From Candidatus Aquidulcis sp. (GTDB lineage: Bacteria; Chloroflexota; Anaerolineae; UBA4142), in assembly GCA_020723345.1 (NCBI GenBank), contig DYJA01000012.1, forward strand, positions 1 through 64,000: a stretch of 64,000 nucleotides of DNA. Reading direction: 5' to 3'. The notes under the pieces were generated by a model, which did no database searches, had not been told where the DNA came from, and was given only the letters and a program-made list of their open reading frames with translations. The translations under genes were made by a program, and so were the position numbers. Of the stretch, positions 36,151-43,851 are shown piece by piece. The number at the start of each line of letters is the position of its first letter. The first letter of the stretch is position 1.

Positions 36151-37259
36151 TGAAAATTCTCGTAACTGGCGGCGCGGGTTTTATCGGCTCGCATACCGTT
36201 GACCTGTTGCTGCAACAAGGACATCACGTTCGCATTCTCGACACTCTGACGCCGCCCGTACACATCGCAGGGCAAGTTCCCGATTACGTTCCGCGCGATG
36301 CGGAATTCGTTTTGGGCGACGTGCGCGAGCGCGCGGCGTGGGAACGCGCGCTCGACGGCGTCGACGCGGTTTTTCATTTTGCCGCGTACCAGGATTATCT
36401 CACCGATTTTTCTAAATTTTTTCACGTCAATACCGTCGGCACCGCGCTGCTGTACGAAATCGTCGTCGAGAAAAAATTGCCGGTTCAAAAAATCGTCGTG
36501 GCAAGTTCGCAGGCGACGTACGGCGAGGGTAAATACGAGTGTCCGATGGATGGCGTGCAGTATCCGCCGCTGCGCCCCGTCGAGCAATTGAATCGGCGCG
36601 AGTGGGAGCCGCGCTGTCCCGTCTGCGGCGGCGCGCTCAATCTGCTGATCACCGACGAGACGCGCGTCAATCCGCACAATCAGTACGCGATGTCGAAATA
36701 CACGCAAGAGATGCTCGCGCTGAACTTTGGGCGACGGTACAACATTCCAAGCGTCGCGCTGCGTTATTCGATTGTGCAGGGACCGCGTCAGTCGTTTCGC
36801 AATGCGTACTCGGGCGCGCTGCGTATTTTTGCGACGCGCTTGCTGAGCGGTCACGCGCCGATCTGCTACGAAGACGGACAGCAGTTGCGCGATTTCGTTT
36901 CGGTCCACGATGTCGCGCGCGCGAATGTGCTGGTGATGCAAGACCCGCGCGCCGATTATCAAGTGTTCAACGTCGGCGGCGGACGCGCGATTTCGGTTGT
37001 CGAGTTCGCGCGGCTCGTTGCGCGGCGGATGGACGTCAACATCGCGCCTGAACTCCCCGGTCAGTTTCGTTTCGGCGACACGCGCCACATCGTTTCCGAT
37101 GTCGCCAAACTGCGCGCGCTCGGCTGGGCACCGCGCGTCGCGTTCGACGAAAGCATCGATGAGTACGTCGCGTGGGCGCGTTCGCAGCCCGATGTGCGCG
37201 ATTATTACGTGGACGCGGAGCGGGAGATGAAAGCAAAAGGAACGATCCGTGAAACGTGA
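36150..37259 (+). CDS. NAD-dependent NDP-sugar epimerase/dehydratase
   Basis: A 369-residue extended short-chain dehydrogenase. NAD loop GGAGFIG (7-13), active-site Ser region VVASSQATYG and YAMSK (YxxxK). A Cys-containing insert (ECPMDG and EPRCPVCGG, about residues 130-160) may bind a metal. This insert is seen in a subgroup that includes dTDP-L-rhamnose 4-epimerases, but the exact sugar is not assigned. It supplies a donor sugar for the neighbouring transferases. Start ATGA-type overlap with the upstream stop. Confidence 0.85.
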   Translation: MKILVTGGAGFIGSHTVDLLLQQGHHVRILDTLTPPVHIAGQVPDYVPRDAEFVLGDVRERAAWERALDGVDAVFHFAAYQDYLTDFSKFFHVNTVGTALLYEIVVEKKLPVQKIVVASSQATYGEGKYECPMDGVQYPPLRPVEQLNRREWEPRCPVCGGALNLLITDETRVNPHNQYAMSKYTQEMLALNFGRRYNIPSVALRYSIVQGPRQSFRNAYSGALRIFATRLLSGHAPICYEDGQQLRDFVSVHDVARANVLVMQDPRADYQVFNVGGGRAISVVEFARLVARRMDVNIAPELPGQFRFGDTRHIVSDVAKLRALGWAPRVAFDESIDEYVAWARSQPDVRDYYVDAEREMKAKGTIRET

Positions 37260-37260
37260 T

Positions 37261-37325
37261 GCGCGCTCCGTGTTGCGTGTTGCGTATTGCGTCAGACGGA
37301 ATACGCAATACGCAACACGCAATAT
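37261..37325. repeat. hairpin of gcgtgtt words
   Basis: Left arm (37266-37290) gcgtgtt-gcgtatt words, right arm (37300-37325) the complementary aatacgc-aacacgc words. It fills the gap between the epimerase and the GHMP kinase. Confidence 0.8.
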
Positions 37326-37337
37326 TGGAATTGGAAA

Positions 37338-38432
37338 ATGTTGATCGCTCGAGCGCCCGTTCGCATTTCCTTCGCTGGCGGCGGCACCGATTTACCCGCG
37401 TATTACGCGCGGCACGGTGGCGCGGTTGTCAGCACAACCATCGACAAATATTTTTACGTTTTCCTCAACGTCATCGCCGATGAGATGATCCAGATCACGT
37501 CGTCCGATTATCGCACCTTCTATCGTCACGACGCGGTCGCAAATCATCACGCGGGGAGGCAACGCCCCTCCAAACCTGACAATGCTCGTGATGATTTGCG
37601 AGACACGCCGATGCTCTTCGACGGCGATCTGAGTTTGCCGCGCGCGATTCTGAATCACTTTGGGTTGACGCGCGGGCTTTCGATGTTTCTCGCGTCGGAA
37701 ATTCCGCCCGGCACGGGACTCGGCTCGTCGAGTACTGTTGCCGTCGCGATCATCAAAGCGGTGACGACCGCGCGCGGTTTGTTTCTGTCCAAGCAACAAA
37801 TCGCCGAACTCGCGTGCCAGATCGAAATCGAAAAACTGGGTGAGCCGATTGGCAAGCAGGATCAGTACGCGTCCGCGTTCGGCGGCTTGAACCTGATCCG
37901 ATTTTCGAACGATGGCGTGACCGTCGAGCCGCTGCGGATCGCGCCGGAGACGCGGCGCGATTTGGAGCGCAACACGTTGCTGTTCTTTACGGGCGCGACG
38001 CGCGCGGCATCGTCCATTTTACATTCGCAGAAAAAATCGTCGGAGCAAAACGATCCGCGCGTGCTCGCCGCGCTGCACACCGTCAAGCAAATGGCGTTCG
38101 AGGCGAAAGAGTATCTCGAACGCGGCGACCTCGCGCAATTCGGCGCGTTGCTCGACCACGCGTGGCAGAACAAGAAAAAATTTGCGAGCGGCGTTTCTAA
38201 TCCACTGATTGACGAGTGCTACGATCTCGCGCTGCAAAACGGCGCGGGCGGCGGCAAGGTCACGGGCGCGGGGGGCGGCGGCTTTTTGATGATCTATTGC
38301 GAGCCAACCGCGCAAGTCGCGGTGACGCAAGCGTTGGAAGCGAAAGGGTTGAAGCGGATGGATTTTCGTTTCGAGAGTGAAGGCGCGCGCGTGCTCGTCA
38401 ACGCGGGCTTGCGGATCGCGGAGGCGCGTTGA
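37338..38432 (+). CDS. GHMP kinase, heptose 7-phosphate kinase-like (HddA type)
   Basis: A 364-residue GHMP kinase: RAPVRISFAGGGTDLP at the N-terminus, ATP loop PPGTGLGSSST (123-133) and GAGGGKVTGAGGGGF-type C-terminal motif. Close in pattern to D-glycero-D-manno-heptose 7-phosphate kinases (HddA); a fucokinase-like sugar kinase is the alternative. gmhB at 39990 supports the heptose route to GDP-heptose. GmhA and HddC partners are not in the window. Residues about 67-88 are encoded by a 65-bp hairpin element. Confidence 0.82.
   Translation: MLIARAPVRISFAGGGTDLPAYYARHGGAVVSTTIDKYFYVFLNVIADEMIQITSSDYRTFYRHDAVANHHAGRQRPSKPDNARDDLRDTPMLFDGDLSLPRAILNHFGLTRGLSMFLASEIPPGTGLGSSSTVAVAIIKAVTTARGLFLSKQQIAELACQIEIEKLGEPIGKQDQYASAFGGLNLIRFSNDGVTVEPLRIAPETRRDLERNTLLFFTGATRAASSILHSQKKSSEQNDPRVLAALHTVKQMAFEAKEYLERGDLAQFGALLDHAWQNKKKFASGVSNPLIDECYDLALQNGAGGGKVTGAGGGGFLMIYCEPTAQVAVTQALEAKGLKRMDFRFESEGARVLVNAGLRIAEAR
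37537..37601. repeat. 65-bp hairpin element inside the heptose kinase gene
   Basis: Perfect 15-bp outer arms (TCGCAAATCATCACG and complement at 37587-37601) and an inner stem GGAGG..CCTCC. It is translated in frame between the first sheet and the DGDLSLP segment, where typical relatives are shorter. Confidence 0.8.
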
Positions 38433-38505
38433 TCAGTGTTCAGTATTCAGTGTTCAGTGTTCAGTTTGGTGGCAACTGAATACTGAACACTGGATACTCT
38501 CTTCA
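38432..38505. repeat. hairpin of gtgttca words
   Basis: Left arm: four 7-base words (gtgttca, gtattca, gtgttca, gtgttca). Right arm: ctgaata, ctgaaca, ctggata. Complementary, with a short centre. It occupies the gap before the next gene. Confidence 0.85.
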
Positions 38506-38513
38506 AATTGATC

Positions 38514-39893
38514 ATGCAACGCAAGGAATTTGTTTGTCTAGTAGCACTCTGGCTCGTCGGCGACGCGGCGGCGATTTACGCCGCGCTCAATGTCGCGTAC
38601 GATGCGCGTTACAATCTCGATTGGCTGCCGCTGATCGAAAAACTGGTACCGATTACCGAGCGTTATCAAATCGTCATTCCCGCGGCGGTGCCGCTGTGGT
38701 TGCTCGTGTTCGCGTTCAATCATTTGTACGATCGGCGTTACACGCTCAACGGTTTACAAGAGTACGCCAAGATCGTGATCGCGTGTACGCTGGGGATTCT
38801 CGTCCTCGTCGTTCTCAGTTTCATCGAGCCGAATCTGAGTGTGTCGCGCAGCTGGCTCGTGCTGTGCTGGTTCCTGACGATTTTGTTCGTCGGCGCGTGG
38901 CGCTTTGTGATGCGACGCGTCGTGCAACTCGCGCGGCGACGCGGCTATTGGTTGACGCGCGCGTTGATCGTCGGCGCGAACGAACACGCCAAAGCGATTG
39001 CGCGCCAACTCGAACCCGCGACGCAATCGGGCGTGCAAGTCGTCGGATTCTTGGACGATTATTTGCCGAACGATTCGCGTGTGCTGGACGATCTGCGCGT
39101 CCTGGATCGCCCGACCGCGCTCGCGCAAATCGCGCGTGAGACGCGCGCGACCGAAGCGATTGTCGTGCAGGGCGCGATTGCGTGGGAAAGTTTCATGGAG
39201 ATCATCCAGCGCAGCGCGTCGTCGCTCGACAATCTCGACATTAAACTCTCACCGGGCTTTTACGAAATTTTGGCGACGGGCGTGCGGCTGAGTCAAGATG
39301 GTTTCGTGCCGCTGCTCGCGATTGAAAGAAATCGCATCACGGGTGTGGACGCGTGGATGAAAAACATTCTGGATTACGGCGTGAGTCTCTGCGCGCTTGC
39401 CCTGGTCAGTCCGATTTTGTTGTTGACGACAATTCTCGTCAAGTTAGTCGCGCCTGGCTCGGTGTTCGAGCCATACTATGTTTTGGGCGCGCGCGAAAAG
39501 CAATTTACGACTTTCAAATTTCGCACGCATTATGCTGATCCCGCGCGGCGCACGCTGGATTACCCGTTCGCGCGCTGGTTGTACCGCTTGGGTCTCGACA
39601 AGTTGCCGCAGTTCGTCAACATCTTGCGCGGCGAAATGAGTCTCGTCGGTCCGCGCCCGATTCCTGTCGCACGCGCGGCGGTCTATCAAGAATGGCTACC
39701 GACGCTCCTCGCGGTCAAGCCGGGTTTCACGGGACCCTGGGTCGTCGGCGCGCGCGAAGTGCAATCGCTCGAAGACGAAATTCGTTTGGATTTGTACTAT
39801 ATTCGCAGTTGGACGATCTGGCTCGATCTGCAAATTCTTTTGCAAACCGCGCTGCGCTTGTTTGAAGGCGTGCGACCCGTGACGAAAAGATGA
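38514..39893 (+). CDS. polyprenyl phosphoglycosyl transferase with altered catalytic pair
   Basis: A 459-residue WbaP/WcaJ-type protein: four N-terminal membrane segments, a Rossmann-like CoA-binding-type domain (ALIVGANEHAKAIA), another membrane helix (about 285-310) and the C-terminal transferase domain with FKFRT and VGPRP. The essential Asp-Glu pair reads LDKLPQF, so Glu is Lys (codon aag). From PglC/WbaP work this Glu is needed for catalysis, so the protein may be inactive or altered. ATG 38514 is preferred to a TTG two codons upstream. Confidence 0.87.
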   Translation: MQRKEFVCLVALWLVGDAAAIYAALNVAYDARYNLDWLPLIEKLVPITERYQIVIPAAVPLWLLVFAFNHLYDRRYTLNGLQEYAKIVIACTLGILVLVVLSFIEPNLSVSRSWLVLCWFLTILFVGAWRFVMRRVVQLARRRGYWLTRALIVGANEHAKAIARQLEPATQSGVQVVGFLDDYLPNDSRVLDDLRVLDRPTALAQIARETRATEAIVVQGAIAWESFMEIIQRSASSLDNLDIKLSPGFYEILATGVRLSQDGFVPLLAIERNRITGVDAWMKNILDYGVSLCALALVSPILLLTTILVKLVAPGSVFEPYYVLGAREKQFTTFKFRTHYADPARRTLDYPFARWLYRLGLDKLPQFVNILRGEMSLVGPRPIPVARAAVYQEWLPTLLAVKPGFTGPWVVGAREVQSLEDEIRLDLYYIRSWTIWLDLQILLQTALRLFEGVRPVTKR

Positions 39894-39894
39894 T

Positions 39895-39985
39895 TTCAGA
39901 TTTAGGATTTATGATTTAAGATTTAACATCGCTTCCGTAGCATTTTTGTCCAAATCATAAATCATAAATCGAAAATCATAAATCC
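39895..39985. repeat. hairpin of gattta words upstream of gmhB
   Basis: Left arm 39897-39928 (gatttag, gatttat, gatttaa, gattta) and right arm 39952-39985 (aatcata, aatcata, aatcgaa, aatcata). AT-rich and complementary. It lies directly upstream of the gmhB start. Confidence 0.85.
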
Positions 39986-39989
39986 CTTT

Positions 39990-40550
39990 ATGAAGCATCG
40001 CGCTATTTTCCTGGATCGCGATGGCGTGATCAACGTCAATCGTCCCGATCATGTCAAGTCGTGGGATGAGTTTGTGTTTTTGCCGAACGCGCTGGCTGCG
40101 CTGCAAAAACTTGCCGCGAGCGATTTCCGTGTCATCGTCACGACGAATCAAGCGGCGATTGCGCGCGGTCTGGTCGCGGAAGAAACCGTCCGCGCGATTC
40201 ACGCGCAGATGATCGCGCAAGTCGAACGCGCGGGCGGACGCGTCGACGCGGTGTACTATTGCCCGCATCATCCTGACGAAAAGTGCGGCTGCCGCAAACC
40301 GCAGCCGGGTCTATTCGCGCAAGCCGCGCGCGATTTCGAGATCGATCTGGCGCGCTCGTTCGTCGTCGGCGACGCGTTTTCCGATGTTGCCGCCGCGCTC
40401 GCGATTGGCGCGCAGCCGATCTTGGTGATGACGGGGCGCGGACGCGAGCAACACGCGGAGATGATCGCGAACAATCATACGGGACAGCGCATCGCGGATG
40501 ATTTGCTCGGCGCGGTCGAATGGATTTTGCGCGAGGAAGGAAAATCGTGA
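39990..40550 (+). CDS. gmhB: D-glycero-beta-D-manno-heptose 1,7-bisphosphate 7-phosphatase
   Basis: A 186-residue HAD phosphatase of the GmhB/histidinol-phosphatase type. FLDRDGVIN (7-15) with nucleophile and acid/base Asp, TTNQAAIARG, the zinc-binding loop YYCPHHPDEKCGCRKP (about 89-104) and VGDAFSDV. It removes the 7-phosphate in ADP- or GDP-heptose synthesis. Pairing with the HddA-like kinase suggests the alpha/GDP-heptose branch, although GmhB names cover both anomers. The upstream sequence is a repeat with no clear ribosome site. Confidence 0.92.
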   Translation: MKHRAIFLDRDGVINVNRPDHVKSWDEFVFLPNALAALQKLAASDFRVIVTTNQAAIARGLVAEETVRAIHAQMIAQVERAGGRVDAVYYCPHHPDEKCGCRKPQPGLFAQAARDFEIDLARSFVVGDAFSDVAAALAIGAQPILVMTGRGREQHAEMIANNHTGQRIADDLLGAVEWILREEGKS

Positions 40551-41839
40551 TCGACGCGATCGCGCGCTGGCTCGTGCGACTTGAAATCGTCTCGCTCGCG
40601 GTCATCTACGCTTATTTCGTCGTCACCGATCAAGTGCCGCTCGTCGCGTTCGCATTAATCGCGCTGATCTGGCTCGCGCGTTGGCGCGTGACGGGAGCGC
40701 TGACGCGTCGCGCGCCGTTCGATTTGCCGATTTTGCTTTTGCTCGTATGGCTGCCCGTCAGTTTCTCCGTGACGGTTGACGCGGCGCTGAGTCTGCCGAA
40801 AGTGTACGGCGTTGTGCTGTGCGTCGCGTTTTTCTACGCCATCGCCCACGCGATCCGGACGCGCCGCGATCTCGCGTGGGCGATGATGTGGCTCGTGATC
40901 GTTTGCGCGGCAATCGCGCTCGCGGGCTTGGTCGGCACCGATTGGGCGCAGGGCAAAATCGTTTCCGCGTCGTTCATCTACGATCACTTGCCGCGGTTCG
41001 TTCAAAATATTCCGCGTTCGATTGCGGGCGGCTTTGCGCGCAACGGCGTCGGCGGGACGCTGGCGTTTGTGGTGCCGTTGCTCGCGGCGCTCGCGGTGGG
41101 GCAGTATTCAGTATTCAGAATTCAGTATTCAGAATGCGAGAACAGTAATGCACCGAACACTGAACACTGGAAACTGAATACTGTGCTAACGTTGGGTGCG
41201 TTGCTCTTGGCTGTCGTCACGCTCGCGCTGACACAATCACGCGGCGGGATTTTGGGAACGGTCGCGGGATTGCTTGTCGTCGCGGTGTGGCGCGAGCGAA
41301 AATTCGTGTGGGTGATCGGCGCGGGCGCGCTTGCCCTCATCGCGTTGATCGCGCTGGGCTACGGCGGCGCGCTGCTGGATTTTGTGTTGCGGATGGACGC
41401 GCGCAGCGCGACGCTCGCGAGTCGCTTGGAAGTGTGGCAGCGCGGGTTGATGATGGTGCGCGATTTTCCGTACACCGGAATTGGTATCGGCACGTACAAC
41501 GCCATCGCGCATTTGATGTACCCCTTTTTCATTGCCGCGCCGGACGAACTGGTTCCGCACGCGCACAATCAGTTTTTGCAGGTCGCAGTTGATCTGGGAA
41601 TTCCTGGGTTGATCGCGTACGTCGGGTTGCTCGTCGCGTTTGGGGTAAGCGCGGTGCGCGCGTATCGCGCGAATCGAGATGCGAGCACGCGCGCGTTGAT
41701 CGTCGGTTTGGTGGCAGGGATGTTCGCGCATCACATTTTCGGTTTGACCGACGCGTTCATCTTGGGAACAAAACCTGGGATCGTGATGTGGATTTTCTTT
41801 GCGTTTGTCGCGGCGATGGATGGACAGCGTGACAGGTGA
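40547..41839 (+). CDS. O-antigen ligase/polymerase family (Wzy/WaaL-like) membrane protein
   Basis: A 430-residue protein with about 11 membrane segments and the family pattern GIGIGTYNAIAHLMYPF followed by HAHNQFLQVAVDLGIPGL, the O-antigen ligase signature loop. GTG 40547 has GAGGAAGG six bases upstream and overlaps the gmhB stop. Residues about 186-214 come from gtattca words and lie between two membrane segments. Second Wzy/WaaL-type gene in the cluster, suggesting a polymerase plus a ligase, or two glycans. Confidence 0.87.
   Translation: MIDAIARWLVRLEIVSLAVIYAYFVVTDQVPLVAFALIALIWLARWRVTGALTRRAPFDLPILLLLVWLPVSFSVTVDAALSLPKVYGVVLCVAFFYAIAHAIRTRRDLAWAMMWLVIVCAAIALAGLVGTDWAQGKIVSASFIYDHLPRFVQNIPRSIAGGFARNGVGGTLAFVVPLLAALAVGQYSVFRIQYSECENSNAPNTEHWKLNTVLTLGALLLAVVTLALTQSRGGILGTVAGLLVVAVWRERKFVWVIGAGALALIALIALGYGGALLDFVLRMDARSATLASRLEVWQRGLMMVRDFPYTGIGIGTYNAIAHLMYPFFIAAPDELVPHAHNQFLQVAVDLGIPGLIAYVGLLVAFGVSAVRAYRANRDASTRALIVGLVAGMFAHHIFGLTDAFILGTKPGIVMWIFFAFVAAMDGQRDR
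41101..41185. repeat. opposed gtattca/ctgaaca words in a membrane protein gene
   Basis: Left words (agtattc four times with variants) and right words (ctgaaca, ctggaaa, ctgaata) encode in frame a loop QYSVFRIQYSECE...HWKLNT. The arms are partly complementary. Confidence 0.85.
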
Positions 41840-41850
41840 CAAGTGACAAG
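41829..41850. repeat. gacaagt words carrying a start codon
   Basis: gacaggt-gacaagt-gacaagg. The GTG start of the following gene (41843) lies in the last word. Confidence 0.65.
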
Positions 41851-42850
41851 GGAAGTTGGCAAGTCGGTTCGCTTTTGGCAATCGAACTGGTTTCGCGTGA
41901 CGCTGGGCACGCTCATCAGCATCGTCTTTTTGCTGCTCGCGCTCAAAGACGTGCCGTTGGATGAGGTGGCGCAATCGCTCGCGCGCGCAAATTATTTCTG
42001 GGTCGCGCTCGCGGTACTTGTGATGGTGGTGCAGTCGTGGCTGCGCGCGGTGCGATGGATTCAATTGTACTATCCGCTACAAAAAGGATTGCGCGCGTTT
42101 CAGATGCTCGGCATCGTGCTGACCAGCCAGATGCTCAACATCGCGATTCCCTGGCGCGTCGGCGAAATCGCGCGGATCTATCTCGCGCGCGAAATTGAAA
42201 AGCGCAGCGCGGCGCAGACGATTGCCACGCTCGCCGTCGAAAAAATTCTGGACGTGTTGATGATGCTCGCGCTGTTACTGATGATTCCGCTGTTCATGTC
42301 TTTGCCGAGTTGGCTCGAACAACCGCGCGAAGGACTAATCGTCTCGGCAATCGGGCTGTTCGTCGGGACGTTCATTTTGTTGTTGTCAGAAGATTGGCTA
42401 GTCCAACTGTTGACGCGCGTTCCCTTGCCATGGGGCAAACAATTCATCACCGACAATGTTCGCATCGCGTTGAGCGGGCTGGATGTGTTCAAGCGTTGGG
42501 ACTTGCATCTCGCGTTGCAAGCGCAATCGGTCGTGATTTGGTTTCTCGGCGTCGTCGTCAATTTTCTCGTGTTCCTCGCGTTGGACATGCGGCTCCCGTT
42601 CATCAGCGCGTTTTTGCTGCTCGCGGTTTTGCAAATCGGCGGGCTTGTGCCATCGGCGCCGGGCAAAGTCGGTGTGTTTCAAATTTTGTGCATTTGGACG
42701 CTCGCGCTTTTCGCGGTGGACAAGAGCGTGGGCTTGACGTACGGAATCTTGTTGTATCTCATCGCCTACGGCACGCCAGTCGTCCTGGGCATTTTGTTTT
42801 TGTGGTGGGGCGGCGTCAACGTGCGGGCCCTCTCCAGCGGCGGGCAGTGA
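41843..42850 (+). CDS. LPG-synthase/AglD-type membrane protein (UPF0104)
   Basis: A 335-residue protein with about eight membrane segments and the flippase-like LPG_synthase_TM pattern (AVLVMVVQSWLRAVRWIQLY, NIAIPWRVGEIARIYLARE, GGLVPSAPGKVGVFQ). Members include the membrane half of MprF and archaeal AglD, often near glycan genes, with a proposed lipid-translocation role. The GTG start sits in repeat words and lacks a convincing ribosome site; GTG is still the first plausible start. Confidence 0.8.
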   Translation: MTREVGKSVRFWQSNWFRVTLGTLISIVFLLLALKDVPLDEVAQSLARANYFWVALAVLVMVVQSWLRAVRWIQLYYPLQKGLRAFQMLGIVLTSQMLNIAIPWRVGEIARIYLAREIEKRSAAQTIATLAVEKILDVLMMLALLLMIPLFMSLPSWLEQPREGLIVSAIGLFVGTFILLLSEDWLVQLLTRVPLPWGKQFITDNVRIALSGLDVFKRWDLHLALQAQSVVIWFLGVVVNFLVFLALDMRLPFISAFLLLAVLQIGGLVPSAPGKVGVFQILCIWTLALFAVDKSVGLTYGILLYLIAYGTPVVLGILFLWWGGVNVRALSSGGQ

Positions 42851-42872
42851 ACAGTGAACAGTGAACAGTGAC
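42841..42872. repeat. cagtgaa words carrying a start codon
   Basis: Three or four exact 7-base words (cagtgaa) immediately before and including the GTG start of the next GT2 gene. Confidence 0.75.
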
Positions 42873-43830
42873 GATCTCAATCATCATTCCCGCGTACAAT
42901 GTCGAAAAAAATATTGGCGCGTGTCTCGACGCGTTGCGCCCGCAAATTTCTGACGCGGACGAGATCATTGTCGTGGACGACGGCTCGCGCGACGCGACGC
43001 GCGCGGTCGCGGAGGCGCGCGGTGTGCGCGTGATCGCGCAGGAGAATCGCGGCGCGGCGGCGGCGCGCAACGTCGGCGCGCAGAACGCGCGCGGCGACCT
43101 TGTGTTGTTTCTCGACGGCGATTGCGTGCCGGAACAAAACTGGGTTCAAGCGATGCTCGCGCCGCTCGTAGATTCCGAAATCGTCGGCGCGTGCGGGATG
43201 AAGCAGACCAAGCAGCGCGGGATCGTGCCGCGTTTCATTCAAATGGAATTCGATTATCGCTACGACAACGAGCGCGCGCGGCGTTACATCGATTTCGTCG
43301 ACAGCGGCACCGCGGCGTATCGACGCGCGATTTTTCTGGAGAACGGCGGTTTTGACGCGCGCCTCGCCGACGCGGAAGATGTGGATTTATCGTATCGCCT
43401 GTCCGAGCGCGGTTATCGGATGGCATTTACGGAAAACGCGATCGTGTACGATCCGCATCCCGAATCGTTGATTGAATATTTACGGCGCAAGTTCACATAC
43501 GCGTTCTGGCGCGCGCAAGTGTACGCGCGCTATCCAACCAAACTCGCCTCCGATTCGCGCACGCCGCAGACGCAAAAGGCGCAAGGCGCGCTGGTTGGTT
43601 TACTGGCGTTGTCACTTGTCGCCGCGATTGTTTGGCGCGACGCGTTGTGGCTCGCCGCGTTCTGCCTCGTCGCATTCGCGTTCACGACCGCGCCCTTTGT
43701 CGCGCGCTATTTCAAACGCGATCCCGTTGTTGCATTGTGGTCACCGTTGTTTAGCGCGCTCTCTGCCTTTGCGGGTTCGCTAGGTCTTGGACTCGGAATC
43801 TTGCGCGCCAGACTGATGTCGGATCGCTGA
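42868..43830 (+). CDS. GT2-family glycosyltransferase
   Basis: A 320-residue GT-A transferase: ISIIIPAYNVEKNIGACL, first Asp in VVDDGSRD, DxD-like FLDGDCVPE, and AEDVDLSYRL near the catalytic base. Two C-terminal hydrophobic helices (about 235-275, 285-310) tie it to the membrane. Start GTG 42868 is in cagtgaa words with no ribosome site. Donor unknown. Confidence 0.87.
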   Translation: MTISIIIPAYNVEKNIGACLDALRPQISDADEIIVVDDGSRDATRAVAEARGVRVIAQENRGAAAARNVGAQNARGDLVLFLDGDCVPEQNWVQAMLAPLVDSEIVGACGMKQTKQRGIVPRFIQMEFDYRYDNERARRYIDFVDSGTAAYRRAIFLENGGFDARLADAEDVDLSYRLSERGYRMAFTENAIVYDPHPESLIEYLRRKFTYAFWRAQVYARYPTKLASDSRTPQTQKAQGALVGLLALSLVAAIVWRDALWLAAFCLVAFAFTTAPFVARYFKRDPVVALWSPLFSALSAFAGSLGLGLGILRARLMSDR

Positions 43831-43851
43831 TTGACCGATTACTGATTGCCT

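Noticed and set aside
36150..37259. Naming the epimerase as dTDP-L-rhamnose 4-epimerase.
   Set aside because: The Cys insert is suggestive, but substrate-specific residues cannot be judged by eye; kept as a general NDP-sugar epimerase.
38432..38505. Tandem short repeats considered as CRISPR.
   Set aside because: Units are 7 bases with no spacers of constant length, and no cas genes are present.
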